Below, piece after piece: positions 11,333-21,971 of a stretch of 64,000 bases of DNA. The notes below the pieces were generated by a model that was not told where the DNA came from, did no database searches, and saw nothing but the letters and a program-made list of their open reading frames with translations. A program made the position numbers and the translations under genes. The stretch is from Luzula sylvatica (Eukaryota; Streptophyta; Magnoliopsida; Poales; Juncaceae). The stretch is taken from contig OX326958.1 in NCBI GenBank assembly GCA_946800325.1, forward strand, positions 10,116,001 through 10,180,000. Reading direction: 5' to 3'. Positions within the stretch are counted from its first letter, which is position 1. Each line of letters opens with the position of its first letter.

Positions 11333-13149
11333 AATATCATTATTCTGATGTTCTTTTTACACAGTAAACGTCCCAAACCAATTTTCCATCTTTTGTATCG
11401 TTACCAGTTTATCATATTCGACCAATATAAAGGAAAAAAAAACTTCTGCCAATTTTACAAACAATTATTTTGTCGAACTATCTAATTTCACTTATGGAAG
11501 AATTGCCAAACAAAAATTTAGAATTTGCACGTATTCAATTAACACACATTATGGCGCAAGCTCTTTATATATTGAGGTAAGTAGTTATTTTGGCATTTTG
11601 CCAAAGAAACTCGTTTCCCATGACAATCATCATATTATTTTCATCATCTTTTAGCTATGACTAAGTTTATGGTTAAGGATTAAGTTTGTCGTGACAAAAG
11701 AAACAAGATAATAATGATAACCGATCATATATATATTCTTGCTCATTGTCTTCATATAAATTGATACGTGCTCGATTTCTAAAAAAATTAGTAAGAAATT
11801 TATGTTTCACTTTCAATTATACCGAGCATTTGGGCATAAAATGTTGGAGGAAAGCAAACCCACTTACCATGGTGGATCAAGAGGGGCGAGGAGGCCGCTC
11901 CCCTATAATTTTCAATGTTAACCGGATAAATAAATAAAAATACAAAGTTGAAACAGACAAGTAAATATAATTATTTTTAATTTTGTTAATTAACCCACAC
12001 GATTCAATTTGATTGTTGGCAATTCATATACTCCTATGGACTAAAATCACATCGTTGTATATTATAATAAATAGTTTTTCTTAACATGAATTTTCTCTGG
12101 CCAACAAAATTGTTGTGAAAGCTTGCATGTACTTGTGACATGATTTGAACTTTTCTCATTTCAACTTCAAATTACGTGCAATATATACAATAAAAATTCT
12201 AGTTAAGTGGCGCCTACTTAAACAAAACAAATATCACAAAAACATATTTAACAAGGAGAAAGTATGTTGCATAAATTAATTACTAATCAGGTACTTGAGC
12301 TAATGAGAAATTAATAAGAACTTGGGACGGGCTTAATTTTAATTTCGAATCTAAAATATTCATATTAAATTAGATAATTATTTAAAAAAAAAACTAAATA
12401 ATGACTAAAAATTAGACATTACGTTTTCTTAGAAATATACGTCACATTTGGAGAGCTAAAGTGATAGAGATAAAATTGATTGCAAAGGAAAACAAATATT
12501 TTTCAATTTATAGCAGAAATTGTTTTGGTTACTAAAATTGTGTAAAAAAATATAGTCTGATAATCTGTAGTGTTTAATTATAATTTTTACTTTTTATGCA
12601 TCTTTTTAGTTTCCTCGACAATAATTGTTTTTTCAAACTATAGCACAAATACATTTTAGTAATAATAGAAAAATCATAGCTCGATATTTTTTAGAATTTA
12701 TTATAATTTCAACTATTTTAGTTTCTATTAATTTTAATGTCCTTTATATTAATTTTCTTCGAAAATAAAAGAAATTCAAATTTTATATAAAATTATTGGA
12801 TCAATAAGATTGTGAAAAAGTATAGTTCGGTATTTTTTAAGCTTTACTTATAATTTTGACTATTTTAGTTTCTATTTATGCTCTCAGGACAATAAAAAAA
12901 ATTAATTCTCAAATTATAGAAAAAATGATTTTGATTAGTAAGATGGAAAAAATATAATTTGATAACTTTTAATTTTTAATTCTAATTTTGACTTTTTTGT
13001 TTCTGTTTATTTTCTTGGAGAATAAACAAATAGTCTTCAAATTATAACACAAATTATTTGATTAATAAGATTTTTGAAGAAAAAAAATATTGTGTGCATG
13101 TTGGAGTAATCAATCAATAAACTATTTGTTAAATATAACACATTCACAA

Positions 13150-13860
13150 AATTTAAATAAAGATCAACCCTTACATTTTTGTACTTTAATAAAAACTTCA
13201 GAATTTTTTTGCATAATTAACTCTTACATGCCCTACTCAATCCAGCAATATAAACACATAATTGACCCAAATACAATCATAATTAACCTCATTTCACTTT
13301 AATTAGTCACCAATTAACAGTAATTAATCGAATTGACCTTAATATAGATTCAATTAACCATAAATAAGCAGAATGGACTTGCAATTGATCTTTATTTATC
13401 CCCAATCAACGACAGCCAACAAATCGGACAAAATTGAGAAAGAAAACAATACCTGGGACTGGAGAAGCACCGGAGCGATAGTACATCACAACGCCGCGTC
13501 GAGAATCCTTCTACTCGCTCGAACAACTGCCTTCTACTCGAAACATGCATCGCAGGCACATCGTGAAATGATGCACTGGATCAACATCTGAATACATTGG
13601 GAAATCATACTAGAGAAGAAGAAGTTACGTCTGAATAGAGAAAGAAGCATTTAGTGGTTTTGAATATACTTCCGGGGGTAAAAAAGTCATTTTACAAACT
13701 TCTAGTTAAGTGTAACTCTTCTGTTAATTTGTTATTACTTTGAAATAAATATAGATTTAGAGGGATAAATATGATATTAATACATTTGAAGGGACAAATA
13801 TGATATTTCATGTTTTTGAAGGGACATGCCAGAAATTATCCCTTCATAATCTGAAGAAAC
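13150..13860. mobile_element. Mutator-like element remnant, right terminal repeat only
   Basis: The right part (about 13740-13846) carries the 'aaatatgatatt...gaagggaca' phrases and an end reading 'aaattatccctt'. This matches the right terminal repeats at 24500-24623 and 51000-51132. I cannot find the matching left end. The block at 13400-13640 is higher in GC than its surroundings and looks like captured exon or leader sequence, but I do not recognise it. The 72-aa open frame here has no support. Confidence 0.45.
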
Positions 13861-14100
13861 CCTGTTGAAACTTGATTTTCAAAAATTTGTTTCGTTTTTG
13901 TTTCATATAATATTAATTCATGGAGTCGTTAAGTATATATTAAAGAATGATAAAGATTGATCAAACTGCAAATTTACTTGTTTTGGAAGGGACAAGTAAA
14001 AACACAAAAAAGGGATCTTCGTGTATTGCCTTGCATTTTCAGGATCAAACTGTAAATTTTTCCGCAGGAGAAACGAGGCTTTGCTCGGGTCATGCCAGCA

Positions 14101-14101
14101 A

Positions 14102-14151
<50 letters not shown>
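14101..14151. repeat. (TAA)n microsatellite in repeat A
   Basis: About 17 units. The same site in B (31487-31503) has about 5 units and in C (47970-48013) about 14, so it is a variable marker across the three copies. The poly-Tyr, poly-Leu and poly-Ile open frames nearby are translations of this tract. Confidence 0.9.
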
Positions 14152-14154
<3 letters not shown>

Positions 14155-14834
14155 ATGAATACATATATTAAAGATTGATAAAGAATATTCATACGCGGAT
14201 TTATAAATTGATTTGAGAATTTCCAAGGCAGTGTTGATCTTTCTTCGATTAATTTTCTTGTATGCTCTCTGGACATCTCAGATGCGATCTGAAATACAAT
14301 GATAATTTATCAGGTTCAGATTTGTGAGAATAATAAAAACGAAAATTGACCTCGTCAGAGAGTTTTTAGAGAAGTTAAAATTTCTCAATTCAATACTACG
14401 TACAAAATTAAAGCATTAAAATGTCGCGAAAATAAGCAAAACAAAATTAGCCATTCAATAATCCGCATACCTCCGCAGTTTAAGCACACTAAATAGATCA
14501 CCCACACAGCTCAATGAATCAATTACTCCCAATTTCACTTCGGCATTTCATCAAACACGTTATATGCCTTCGCCGTAGTTTAATTTAAGCACACTAAATC
14601 ACCCACAAAGAAAGCTCAATCAATCAAGCAGGAGATCGAAACAAAATCACCCACACATCTCCCAATTTCACTTCGTCATTTCATCAAACGCCTTCTATAC
14701 ATGCAATTCTTCTTCTCTCGAAGCATCTGAAAATTAAAAGAGAACAATGAAAACGGGAAAATTGAAGTTCAGATTCAATTTGTGACAAAAATAAAAAAAT
14801 GGTGAGGGACTATAGCCGATTAAGGAAGGCCCGC

Positions 14835-14940
14835 CACATGGGACGTTAATCAGTTATTTATACCTTATGCTTAATCGGCTGCGACTACCATCCGGTCTCA
14901 TCCCTCGGGTGCTATCAACAGTTTCGCAGCGGTATATAAA
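14835..14940 (+). promoter_or_regulatory. Promoter-like block of repeat A (G-box lost)
   Basis: A TATA box (tatataaa, 14933-14940) lies about 95 bp downstream of CACATG. That site is CACGTG, a plant G-box, in copies B and C, so copy A carries a one-base change that removes the core. No convincing coding start follows: the first good ATG, at 15131, opens only 14 codons. Promoter activity is inference from motif order. Confidence 0.35.
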
Positions 14941-15040
14941 CAGTTCATTTGTTTCAACCAACACCAAGGTGGGACTAAAAAGGATTCCGGAACGGACGGC
15001 CTGTCGAAACAATTCGGCCCGTAGAAATTGAAAGCCTGAG

Positions 15041-15136
15041 GTGGGAAGCAGTTTTTTCGAACAGTCGTGGCGAGGTGGGAAGGAGTTTCTCGGACAGTCG
15101 TGGTGAGGTGGGAAGAAGTTTGTCGGACAGCCATGG
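15041..15136. repeat. 33-bp minisatellite, three units (repeat A)
   Basis: Three units begin gtgggaag at 15041, 15075 and 15108, each containing a 'tcggacagtcgtggtgag'-type core. Because the period is divisible by three, open frames on both strands read as 11-residue repeats (HDCPRNSFPPR-like on the minus strand, RWEGVFRTVVA-like on the plus strand). The same array is at 32405-32500 and 48896-48990. Neither strand can be declared coding from this alone. Confidence 0.8.
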
Positions 15137-15528
15137 AGATTGAAGATGAAAGAGTTTGTCGGAAGGAAGAAGACTGATGCTTTTGACTTGATTAGACATG
15201 GTTCACTGTGCACCGTGTCATGAACGGGGGATCGGTTCACATTCTCTGTCTTTGTTTATTTCCATCAGTCTATTGTATCTAAATGGACAACTCCATTTCT
15301 TAGTTTACTAAATATTAATTTAATTAATGACTTAATTGCTTAATATATAATCATGTCAATTTTATATGGCTCAAAATATATTTATGGTTATCATGTTTTT
15401 CTTTCGTTTATGTTAAATAGTTTTAAGGTACTCGATGTTAATTAAACATTATATGATAGGATAATTATATATTAATTCACTAACCCTCATATATATTTAT
15501 TTTTATAATATGTTAATTGTAAAACACT

Positions 15529-16173
15529 CAATGTTCCAGAAATCGCTCGACGCTCGCTGGTCGGCAAACGACCATCAAGCGCCAAGGATGATTAATCGGG
15601 ATTAATCGGGAATCTCGGCGGACCTCGGCGGATTTTTATTTTTTTATATTTAATATTTAAATTAATTAAACAAAATTACAAATCACAGTTTTTTTAATAA
15701 GTTTTGAATAATTTAAGTAACAAAATACACTACGTCACTAAACTAACATAAACTCAAATAATAATAATAATTTATATATATATAAATAATATTAAAAATA
15801 TGAAAAAATTTAGTCCAAATTTATTTTTTTGAATAGTATCCGACAAACGATCGTTTTCATTATTGATGCCTAATTTTTTTTGATGTCAATGGAGATCAAT
15901 TGGCAATCCATAACGAAAACGATCGTTATTTTGAATAGTATCCCACAGCCTCTCATAATATACAATTTTTTGTGCTTCACATTCAAACAACTAGGCTATG
16001 GATGGCAATTAAAAAAAAAAAAACACTTCTAAAAATCGGCTCGGCGGACTCTTGGCGGCCGCTTGGCGGATTCCGCCAAACACAAAACGCCAAGGGCTTA
16101 TCTCGACGGCGGACCATCGAGGAACGATTAATCGGTGATTAATCGGCCGCCAAGGCCGATTTCCAAAACACTG
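15529..16173. mobile_element. hAT-like non-autonomous element (645 bp)
   Basis: It is flanked by an 8-bp duplication aaaacact (15521-15528, 16174-16181), the hAT signature. The terminal inverted repeats are CAATGTTCCAGAAATCG on the left and CAGTGTTTTGGAAATCG on the right (reverse complement). Copies B (about 32889) and C (about 51343) of the surrounding repeat have the single, uninterrupted site. The ends contain repeated 'gattaatcggg' and 'ctcggcgga' phrases, possible subterminal transposase-binding repeats. The interior is AT-rich with no transposase frame. Confidence 0.92.
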
Positions 16174-16497
16174 AAAACACTAAGTATTTTTATTTTCGTT
16201 CATCATCCACATATGTATTTAAAATTAGTTATTGAGATAATTACATTAATTACTTAGTTCATACAATAAGACTACAATTATGGCTTGTTCTGCAGTACAA
16301 AGAAGAGAGGAATAAAAAAAATAGAGAATAGTCTCTATTCAACTATATTTCAAGTTCCAATAGCGTTTGGTGATATTAATAGAATAAAATTATTGATTTA
16401 AAATATATAAATAATAACTAACGACAAAATTACCCTTAACCATATTTAACAAATTAATGAGCATAAAACAAATATCATAATAATAAAATGAAAATGA

Positions 16498-16670
16498 GCC
16501 AATAAGCTCGTGGTGAAGTGTTTGGATATGAAACATAAGAAATCATATGTTGTGAGAGGTTGTGTGTGAGACAAGAAAAATTTGAGTTGTGTAATATTTT
16601 GGGTTCAAATCTCATTGTCATTAATGAGTGGATGACCACCGAATCTTGTTCTTTTGCTCATTTTTTTACT
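16498..16670 (+). repeat. Fused SINE-like unit in repeat A
   Basis: The first part matches the start of the first unit at 51662 and the rest matches the last unit at 52053. The join is near 16563, so the four-unit array of copy C is represented here by one chimeric unit. This is the expected product of unequal recombination between units. A B-box-like gggttcaaatctc lies at 16610-16622. Confidence 0.6.
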
Positions 16671-16675
16671 TGCAG

Positions 16676-16769
16676 AGTATCCGGCGAAGTGACACTTATA
16701 AGTGATGCCGCAGGCTACGTGACGAAATGTTCGGGACGAGATATATTTCGCTGCCAAAAGTGGAACTGA
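16676..16769 (+). pseudogene. Exon-like 3' coding end, 30 codons, unrecognised
   Basis: A polypyrimidine tract and 'tacttgcag' acceptor precede a frame VSGEVTLISDAAGYVT that continues through KCSGRDIFRCQKWN to TGA at 16767. Copy C (52193-52286) has the same acceptor, length and stop. Of four base differences between the two, three are silent in this frame (GAT/GAC, GCA/GCG, CGA/CGG) and one changes Val to Ala. That suggests a once-selected terminal exon. The exon begins with one base completing a codon from an upstream exon that I cannot identify. Protein family not recognised. Confidence 0.45.
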
Positions 16770-16908
16770 TTATTATTTGAGATTGTTAAATGCTCTAGTA
16801 GATATAATTTAAGTAAATTAGTTTATATAAATAATTAAATATGTATATCAATTCAAATTGCTATGGTTGTTCCCTGCTATAAATTCTCATGAAGTGGAAT
16901 ATAAATAC

Positions 16909-17872
16909 TTGTGATCTCATAATATTAGTGTTACTTGAAGGAAACAAACATTCTTATGCTTGTGGTTGTAAATCATTTTTGGTTATTGAATTTTCTAATT
17001 AGTTAACTGGTAAAATGTAATTATGTGTTATTTTATGCAAAATAATGTATGATATAACTTTCGTAAATAAAATATTATTCTCAGTTGCTTCAAGTATTCA
17101 ACTTGGTTTTCCTTTCCAATATGGAAATCCAACTATTCAAAGGTTTACACATTATATATGACGTGTACACGATGATAATAAATGTCTCATTGAAGACATA
17201 ATAGAGAAAATAAATACTAAATTGTAGTTAACTGATCATGTCAAATTGTATTTTTTTGTATCTTATTGGGAAACTCATATGCCAAATTTTTTTTTTTTGC
17301 AAACTTAAGAAAGATCAATGCATGTATAACGTATGGAAAATTATACTATAAAAATGCATTGCGCCACGCGCAATTGCGCGGGATATTGTTAATTATAGTT
17401 ATTGTTGTGCGGCCACACATTTTTTATAAATATTGTGGGACCCACCACGTACACTTGATAGATTATGTGTTTGTAGACTTTTTGTTATTTTATGTAACAC
17501 GAGTTCGGTGAATTATGTATGGACTCGAAACTTTTTTTTGGTAAAAACCGTAAGCAATAAATTATTAATTATGAGTATGAGTAAAATGTATCCATGTATA
17601 TTCAAACAAAAATGGATTTATTTATAAATAATCACGCAAATATCACGCAAATACACCTAGATGTTTTATCTAGATTTGCACCTAAAAATACACGTGGCAT
17701 TCAAAAGACTCTCATCTCTCCAAATATCACGCAAATACCCTCACTTCGTACAATATTAGATTGTTAATTCATGGGTGTTTGTGTTTATGTGTGCTCTGTT
17801 CTGTTTCATATGCATGATATGATGTGTTTCTTGTGTTGAGAGGGTTTGGCTTGGGTATGAATATATAATGAT
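16909..17872. other. AT-rich stretch, no gene seen
   Basis: No coding support. It contains a perfect 14-bp palindrome cgcgcaattgcgcg at 17367-17380, the only GC-rich island here. That palindrome resembles a Helitron 3' hairpin, but no CTRR end follows. Confidence 0.5.
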
Positions 17873-18056
17873 CAATGTTTTAAATTGCGATATATCGGTC
17901 CATTGCGCTTGGACTGCAATTTACATATGATTACTGATATTGTGCGATATTACGGCATATTGCGGCGCTATTTAGCGCGTTGCGGTGTTGCGTTTTATAA
18001 ATATATATTGCGATTTGCGTCATGACGGCGCAATTGCGCCGCAATTTAAATCACTG
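17873..18056. mobile_element. hAT-like MITE (184 bp)
   Basis: An 8-bp duplication ataatgat flanks it (17865-17872, 18057-18064). The terminal inverted repeats are CAATGTTTTAAATTGCGA on the left and CAGTGATTTAAATTGCGG on the right (reverse complement). The interior is rich in 'ttgcggcg' and 'gcgatat' phrases. No coding capacity. It shares the CARTG terminal pentamer with the larger element at 15529-16173 but otherwise looks like a different family. Confidence 0.88.
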
Positions 18057-18232
18057 ATAATGATCAATAAATATATTAACATGCGGCTTTTTTTTATAAA
18101 ACTTTTATCTAAAATGATTTTCTAATGAAATGCTTCATGGATCTATCAATTCCGTTTATAATAAATAATCTATTCATTGTTGGGGTAATTACAATACTAA
18201 CAAATTAATTAGTAATACTGAAATAAGGATTG

Positions 18233-18236
<4 letters not shown>

Positions 18237-18324
<88 letters not shown>
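18237..18324. repeat. (TAA)n microsatellite
   Basis: About 28 uninterrupted units in AT-rich DNA, unrelated to the microsatellite within repeats A/B/C. Confidence 0.95.
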
Positions 18325-18328
<4 letters not shown>

Positions 18329-18477
18329 CAATGTTATGTATTTAGTTTATGTAATTTATTTTAGTGTAATAAATATTTTATTTTACTGCATGAGTAGATA
18401 ACAAAATAATTACGGAATAGTTTGGTAATTACAAGTTTAAACGCAATATTATCCTAATCTTTTATACGTAGGGTTGA

Positions 18478-18610
18478 TCAAACGGTTCGGTTTATTAGGA
18501 TACCGAACCGAACCGGTCGAATTCGGTTTAATTGGTTCGGTTTTTCGGTTTATTTTGTTCGGTTCGGTTCAAAAAATGATATTGTTCGGTTTATTCGGTT
18601 CGGTTCGATT
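18478..18610. repeat. CGGTT-rich degenerate repeat
   Basis: Repeated 'ttcggtttattcggttcgg' phrases with a short inverted stretch (aaccgaaccgg). This is a common kind of low-complexity element in plant DNA. There is no coding frame, and its borders are not marked by a target duplication that I can see. Confidence 0.6.
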
Positions 18611-19464
18611 TTTATGTGATAAACGGAAATGTTTGAACAATTAGGTAAAGAAAACAATTATGTATTAAAACAATTAGGTGATAATTGAGTAAGCATATGT
18701 GTAAATTTTACTATAAATTCTTATTCGGTAATATATTTGTCTTTTAATTCTGTAATTCTATCACTTTTGATAATTATACGTACCATTATCCCAAACATCA
18801 TTCAAAAGAGAAGAATAACTCATTATTCCTCACAAACCTTATCTCCGATTTATCCTCCTTCCAATTTCATAGAACAAAGCAATGATTAGTCACAATTTTA
18901 TTCTATTTTTTTAAGATTGTATATCGTACTTACATGTACACCTAAAACATTTTCATTTTTCAAAGATTGTATATATGTGAAAAACTTAATTCTATCTTTT
19001 TACCATATTATTAGAAAAACAAAACAAAACAATGATTAGTTTTATTTTTAGTTAGAATAATTAATTATCCAACATAATGTTTGTAGGAAAAATATATGAC
19101 AAAAATTATGTATCTATACTAATTATTTCAACTTATTTTTCTTTCCACTGATGTAATTATTTATTTCTAATATTAATCCAATATTAATCCACAAATCATC
19201 TAGAACCCAAAGATTTAAAATAAACATAGTTTAAAAAAAAAGTACAAATCAAATTAGCTGACGTAATCTAATTTCAAACGGTCATATTTTTGTAATCCGA
19301 ACGTTAATAAAATCTAATCTAACGTTAATATTTTATGTTTTATAAAATGAACACGGTCCACCATTTAATGACAACACCTGAATATGACATTCATTTATGG
19401 TGTATATATCAAATTGTAAACCAAGTTTACAGGATAATTTACCTTAGCACCATTATTTTTCCTG

Positions 19465-19743
19465 TATAAAATTCCTCGGTCTATCTTCTCTCTCATCAAA
19501 TCATTTTATTAATTCCATTCATCCTCTTCATTTTCTCCCAGAAATCAAGAAATCCTCGTTCTTCTCTCATCTCTCCCTTCTTCTCTATTCTCTCCCACTA
19601 CGAAACCTTTCATCCACAGATCTATACTCGATAACCAACTCAAATTTCTATTACTCAGATTGTTCGACAGGGAGTCAAGATGGGAAATCGGGACTGAAGA
19701 ACTCTAAATTCGTGTACTGAGATCTATTCAAAGGAAAATTTCC
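19465..19743 (+). promoter_or_regulatory. TATA box and CT-rich leader of candidate gene
   Basis: TATAAA at 19465-19470 is followed by about 150 bp of CT-rich sequence (tcttctctcatctctccc and similar), typical of plant 5' leaders. A 5-codon upstream frame, ATG at 19680 to TGA at 19697, precedes the main ATG at 19744. The motif order supports transcription to the right. Confidence 0.5.
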
Positions 19744-20308
19744 ATGGTTGACGCGGGATTCGTTACTGGACAGATACGAAAACGTAAGTGTTTCTTCTCC
19801 ATTTATTTGTATTTGATCGGAATTAATGATTTTTCGAGTACCCCCAAATCAAGAAAGCAAATGGTTGGCTTTGTTTTCCATTCGATTTTTTTTGGTATTT
19901 AGTTTCTTCTTAACTTGTTCTTGATCATAATCATTGATTATTTTTTTTTGGTTGATTGTAGTTTTCAAGATTCCTGATGAGCAAGAGTTGCACATGAATT
20001 CGATTAACCAAGTACAAGAATTCTTCTCTTTTATTTCTGTTCGAATTGATGAGAACGAGACAAAAAATGCAGAGAAGAATTTGCCCCTGTACAAGGTTAT
20101 TTTCAATTTATCTCTTTCTAAATTAATCCAATCTATTTTAATAATTATTCGATCTAATTTATTTTGACAATTGGTGCAGAGATTTGGTGAGTTCCTTCGA
20201 GAACAGGCTCGTAGAGGTCATTCGGGGCCAAAAGATTTCATCTCGATGCAGCAGAGCTTTAGAACGTCACAAAATTCAACTCCGAAATCAGAGGGATTTC
20301 TAAATTAA
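19744..20308 (+). CDS. Candidate three-exon gene, 100-aa unrecognised protein
   Basis: Exons: 19744-19783, 19962-20095 and 20180-20308. Intron 1 (178 nt) has gtaagt...tgtag and intron 2 (84 nt) gttatt...tgcag. Joined, they give one open frame of 100 codons ending in TAA at 20306-20308. The start is chosen because an in-frame stop lies just upstream of this first ATG. The product starts MVDAGFVTGQIRK, has a charged middle (KIPDEQELHMN, RIDENETKNAEK) and a basic region with LREQARRGHSG. I see no signal peptide, membrane segment or known domain. Phase agreement across two introns plus the upstream TATA and leader argue for a real gene or a recent fragment of one. Whether it continues into the exons at 20653 and 20793 is unclear, since exon 3 ends in a stop. 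Function unknown. Confidence 0.5.
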
Positions 20309-20652
20309 TCCAATCTTTTCTTGTATTGAAGAAGAGGATTTTGTGCTGTACATTTACATGATTTTTTGTTACTAAATTAGAGGGAATTTCTGTACATGTA
20401 CATGATTGATTTCATTATGTTTTTTTAGGGTTATGATCAATAGTGGCCAATTCTGTTAAACGAGTTCGAATCGAGACATCCGATTAAGCGCTCGAAGAAT
20501 ACTCAAAAATCAGAAGACAACTATCAGATTTTAAAGGAGGAATAGTGATGCAGAAACTAAACAAATTAAACTCGATCAGGTTCAAAACCAAACCAATTAA
20601 ATAATTTATTTATTTTCTACAAAATATTAACTAATTATCTTCATTGGTGCAG

Positions 20653-20900
20653 GAGAATAGGGCGCAGTTAATCAATTACAAACTTGATGACAAACCCATG
20701 TACAAGAGGTAAATTTCAAATCTTATTCCATCCTCACTACCAATATATTTTGTAATTATTCAATATAATTTATTTTATCTCAAAATGTGCAGCGATGAAA
20801 AAAGATGGATGATCAAATTGTTTTACTCAGACATAAAACCGGGGCATCTCAATACAAGAAATTTCAGTGTGTTGAAACTTTACTCGATGAGCAGAGATGT
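20653..20900 (+). pseudogene. Possible downstream exons of the candidate gene
   Basis: An exon at 20653-20708 is bounded by tgcag and gtaaat and reads ENRAQLINYKLDDKPMYK. It joins in phase to an exon from 20793, after tgtgcag, which reads SDEKRWMIKLFYSD and then KPGHLNTRNFSVLKLYS before entering TG-rich DNA at 20900. The shared phase is unlikely to be accidental, but no path from the exon ending at 20308 reaches them without a stop. They may belong to an alternative transcript or to a gene degraded by the GC-rich expansion on the right. Not recognised. Confidence 0.35.
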
Positions 20901-21016
20901 GTGTTTTTGTGTTGTATGTATATATATGCATGTGCATGTGCATGTGGTGTGTGTGTGTGTGGGTTGGTTTTGTGTTTTTGTGTCATTGTATGGGTCTGTA
21001 AGAGTGTGTATGTGTG

Positions 21017-21645
21017 TTTCTCTGGCCCAAATGGGGTTCGGTCCAATTGGGGCCTGGCCCACGGGGCAGTGGGTGGGTCCGGTCCGAGCGAGGCCCTGTC
21101 CGGGGAGGTGGTCGGGCCCATGCGGGGGCCGGTCCGTGGAGGGGGTCGGGCCCACGTGGGGCCCGGCCCGGAAGGGGGTCGGGCCCATGCGGGGCCCGGC
21201 CCGGGGGAGGGGTCGGGCCCACGCGGGGCCTGGCCCGGAGGAGGGATCGGGCCCACGCGGGGCCTGGCCCGGGGTGGATGGTCGGGCCCACGGCGGGATC
21301 CGGCCCGGGGGGAGGGGTCGGGCCCGGAGGGGGGGTCGGGCCCATGCGGGGCCCGACCCGGGGGGGAGGGTCGGGCCCACGCGGGTCCCGACCAGGGGGG
21401 AGGGAGGGGTCGGGCCCACGCGGGTCCCGGCCAGGCCGGGGGGAGGGGTCGGGCCCACGCGGGCCCGGCCGGGGGGAGGGGTCGGGCCCACGCGGGGCCG
21501 GCCGGGGGGAGGGGGAGGGCCCACGCGGGCCCCGGCCGGGGGAGGGGTCGGGCCCCCGCGGGGCGGGGGCCCGGGGAAGGGGTCGGACCCACCCTGGGCC
21601 AGGTCTGGGGAGGGGTCGGGCCCACCCTGGGCCGTTGGGCCCCAC
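21017..21645. repeat. GC-rich minisatellite, ~30-37 bp units, G-run rich
   Basis: About 18 units built on gtcgggcccacgcggggcc followed by a cggcccgggggaggg-type block, in a window otherwise strongly AT-rich. Many G-runs of 4-7 on the plus strand make G-quadruplex formation plausible. Long open frames in several frames on both strands (Gly-Pro-Arg-rich) come from base composition and are not counted as genes. The preceding 20930-21010 is TG-rich. Confidence 0.9.
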
Positions 21646-21971
21646 GCAGATCTAGTATCAAATAAACCAATAATGGTACTTTATTTTGATGGATTGGAAT
21701 ACTATCCGAATTCGAATAAAATTTTTAATCGATTATCCGTTTCGTTGAAATCATAATTTCATTCATAATAATATCAAATAATAAACAATAACTTTATTTT
21801 AATTGATAATAGTACTTTACTCTCCATTCTTCTTCTTTGGTCTAGTATCAAATTATTTAATTTTGAAGTGGAATTATAATTTATATTTATTACCGATTAA
21901 TCATTAAATCACTGATTCTACCGACTTGTTCGGTTAACGTGACTTACAACATTGGTCACACGATAAAAAAT

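Larger units (their letters stand above)
9208..13150. repeat. Diverged segmental duplicate of 36705-39920
   Basis: The order of landmarks is the same in both: 'ccacgtcatcattgtac', the 'catctcttcttcaccaaac' block, an AT-rich tract with (TTA)n, 'ttctgatgttctttt', 'ggaggaaagcaaacccactta', then runs of 'tttgattaataagat'-type sequence. Short open frames here are interrupted in the partner and are not conserved. This copy carries the SINE at 10199-10419 and the MITE at 10492-11332, both absent from the partner, which accounts for most of the length difference. Confidence 0.85.
13990..16908. repeat. Composite repeat, copy A
   Basis: Similar to 31239-32992 (B) and 47527-52416 (C). Modules in order: a 'ggacaagtaaaaacac' start, a (TAA)n tract, an exon-like minus-strand block (14210-14300), a degenerate G-box/TATA block, three 33-bp minisatellite units, an AT-rich spacer, a SINE-like unit and a 30-codon exon-like end. 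Copy A is interrupted by the hAT-like element at 15529-16173. Similarity to C stops at 'gaatataaatac' (about 16908), exactly where C passes into satellite. I see no known transposon protein in it. Confidence 0.8.

Noticed and set aside
13918..14276. Open frames with poly-Leu, poly-Tyr or poly-Ile
   Set aside because: They are translations of the (TAA)n tract. The same tract gives the same artefacts in repeats B and C.
14854..15240. 128-aa minus-strand frame with 11-residue repeats
   Set aside because: The repeat comes from a 33-bp minisatellite and both strands stay open. The frames differ among the three copies, so coding status is unsupported.
17367..17380. Helitron 3' hairpin at the cgcgcaattgcgcg palindrome
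   Set aside because: No CTRR end follows within the usual distance and no empty site is available. Kept only as a palindrome.
20785..21756. Long overlapping Gly/Pro/Arg-rich open frames on both strands (up to 323 aa)
   Set aside because: They arise from stop-poor GC-rich minisatellite DNA in several frames at once. Only the first ~35 codons of one frame coincide with an exon-like block.
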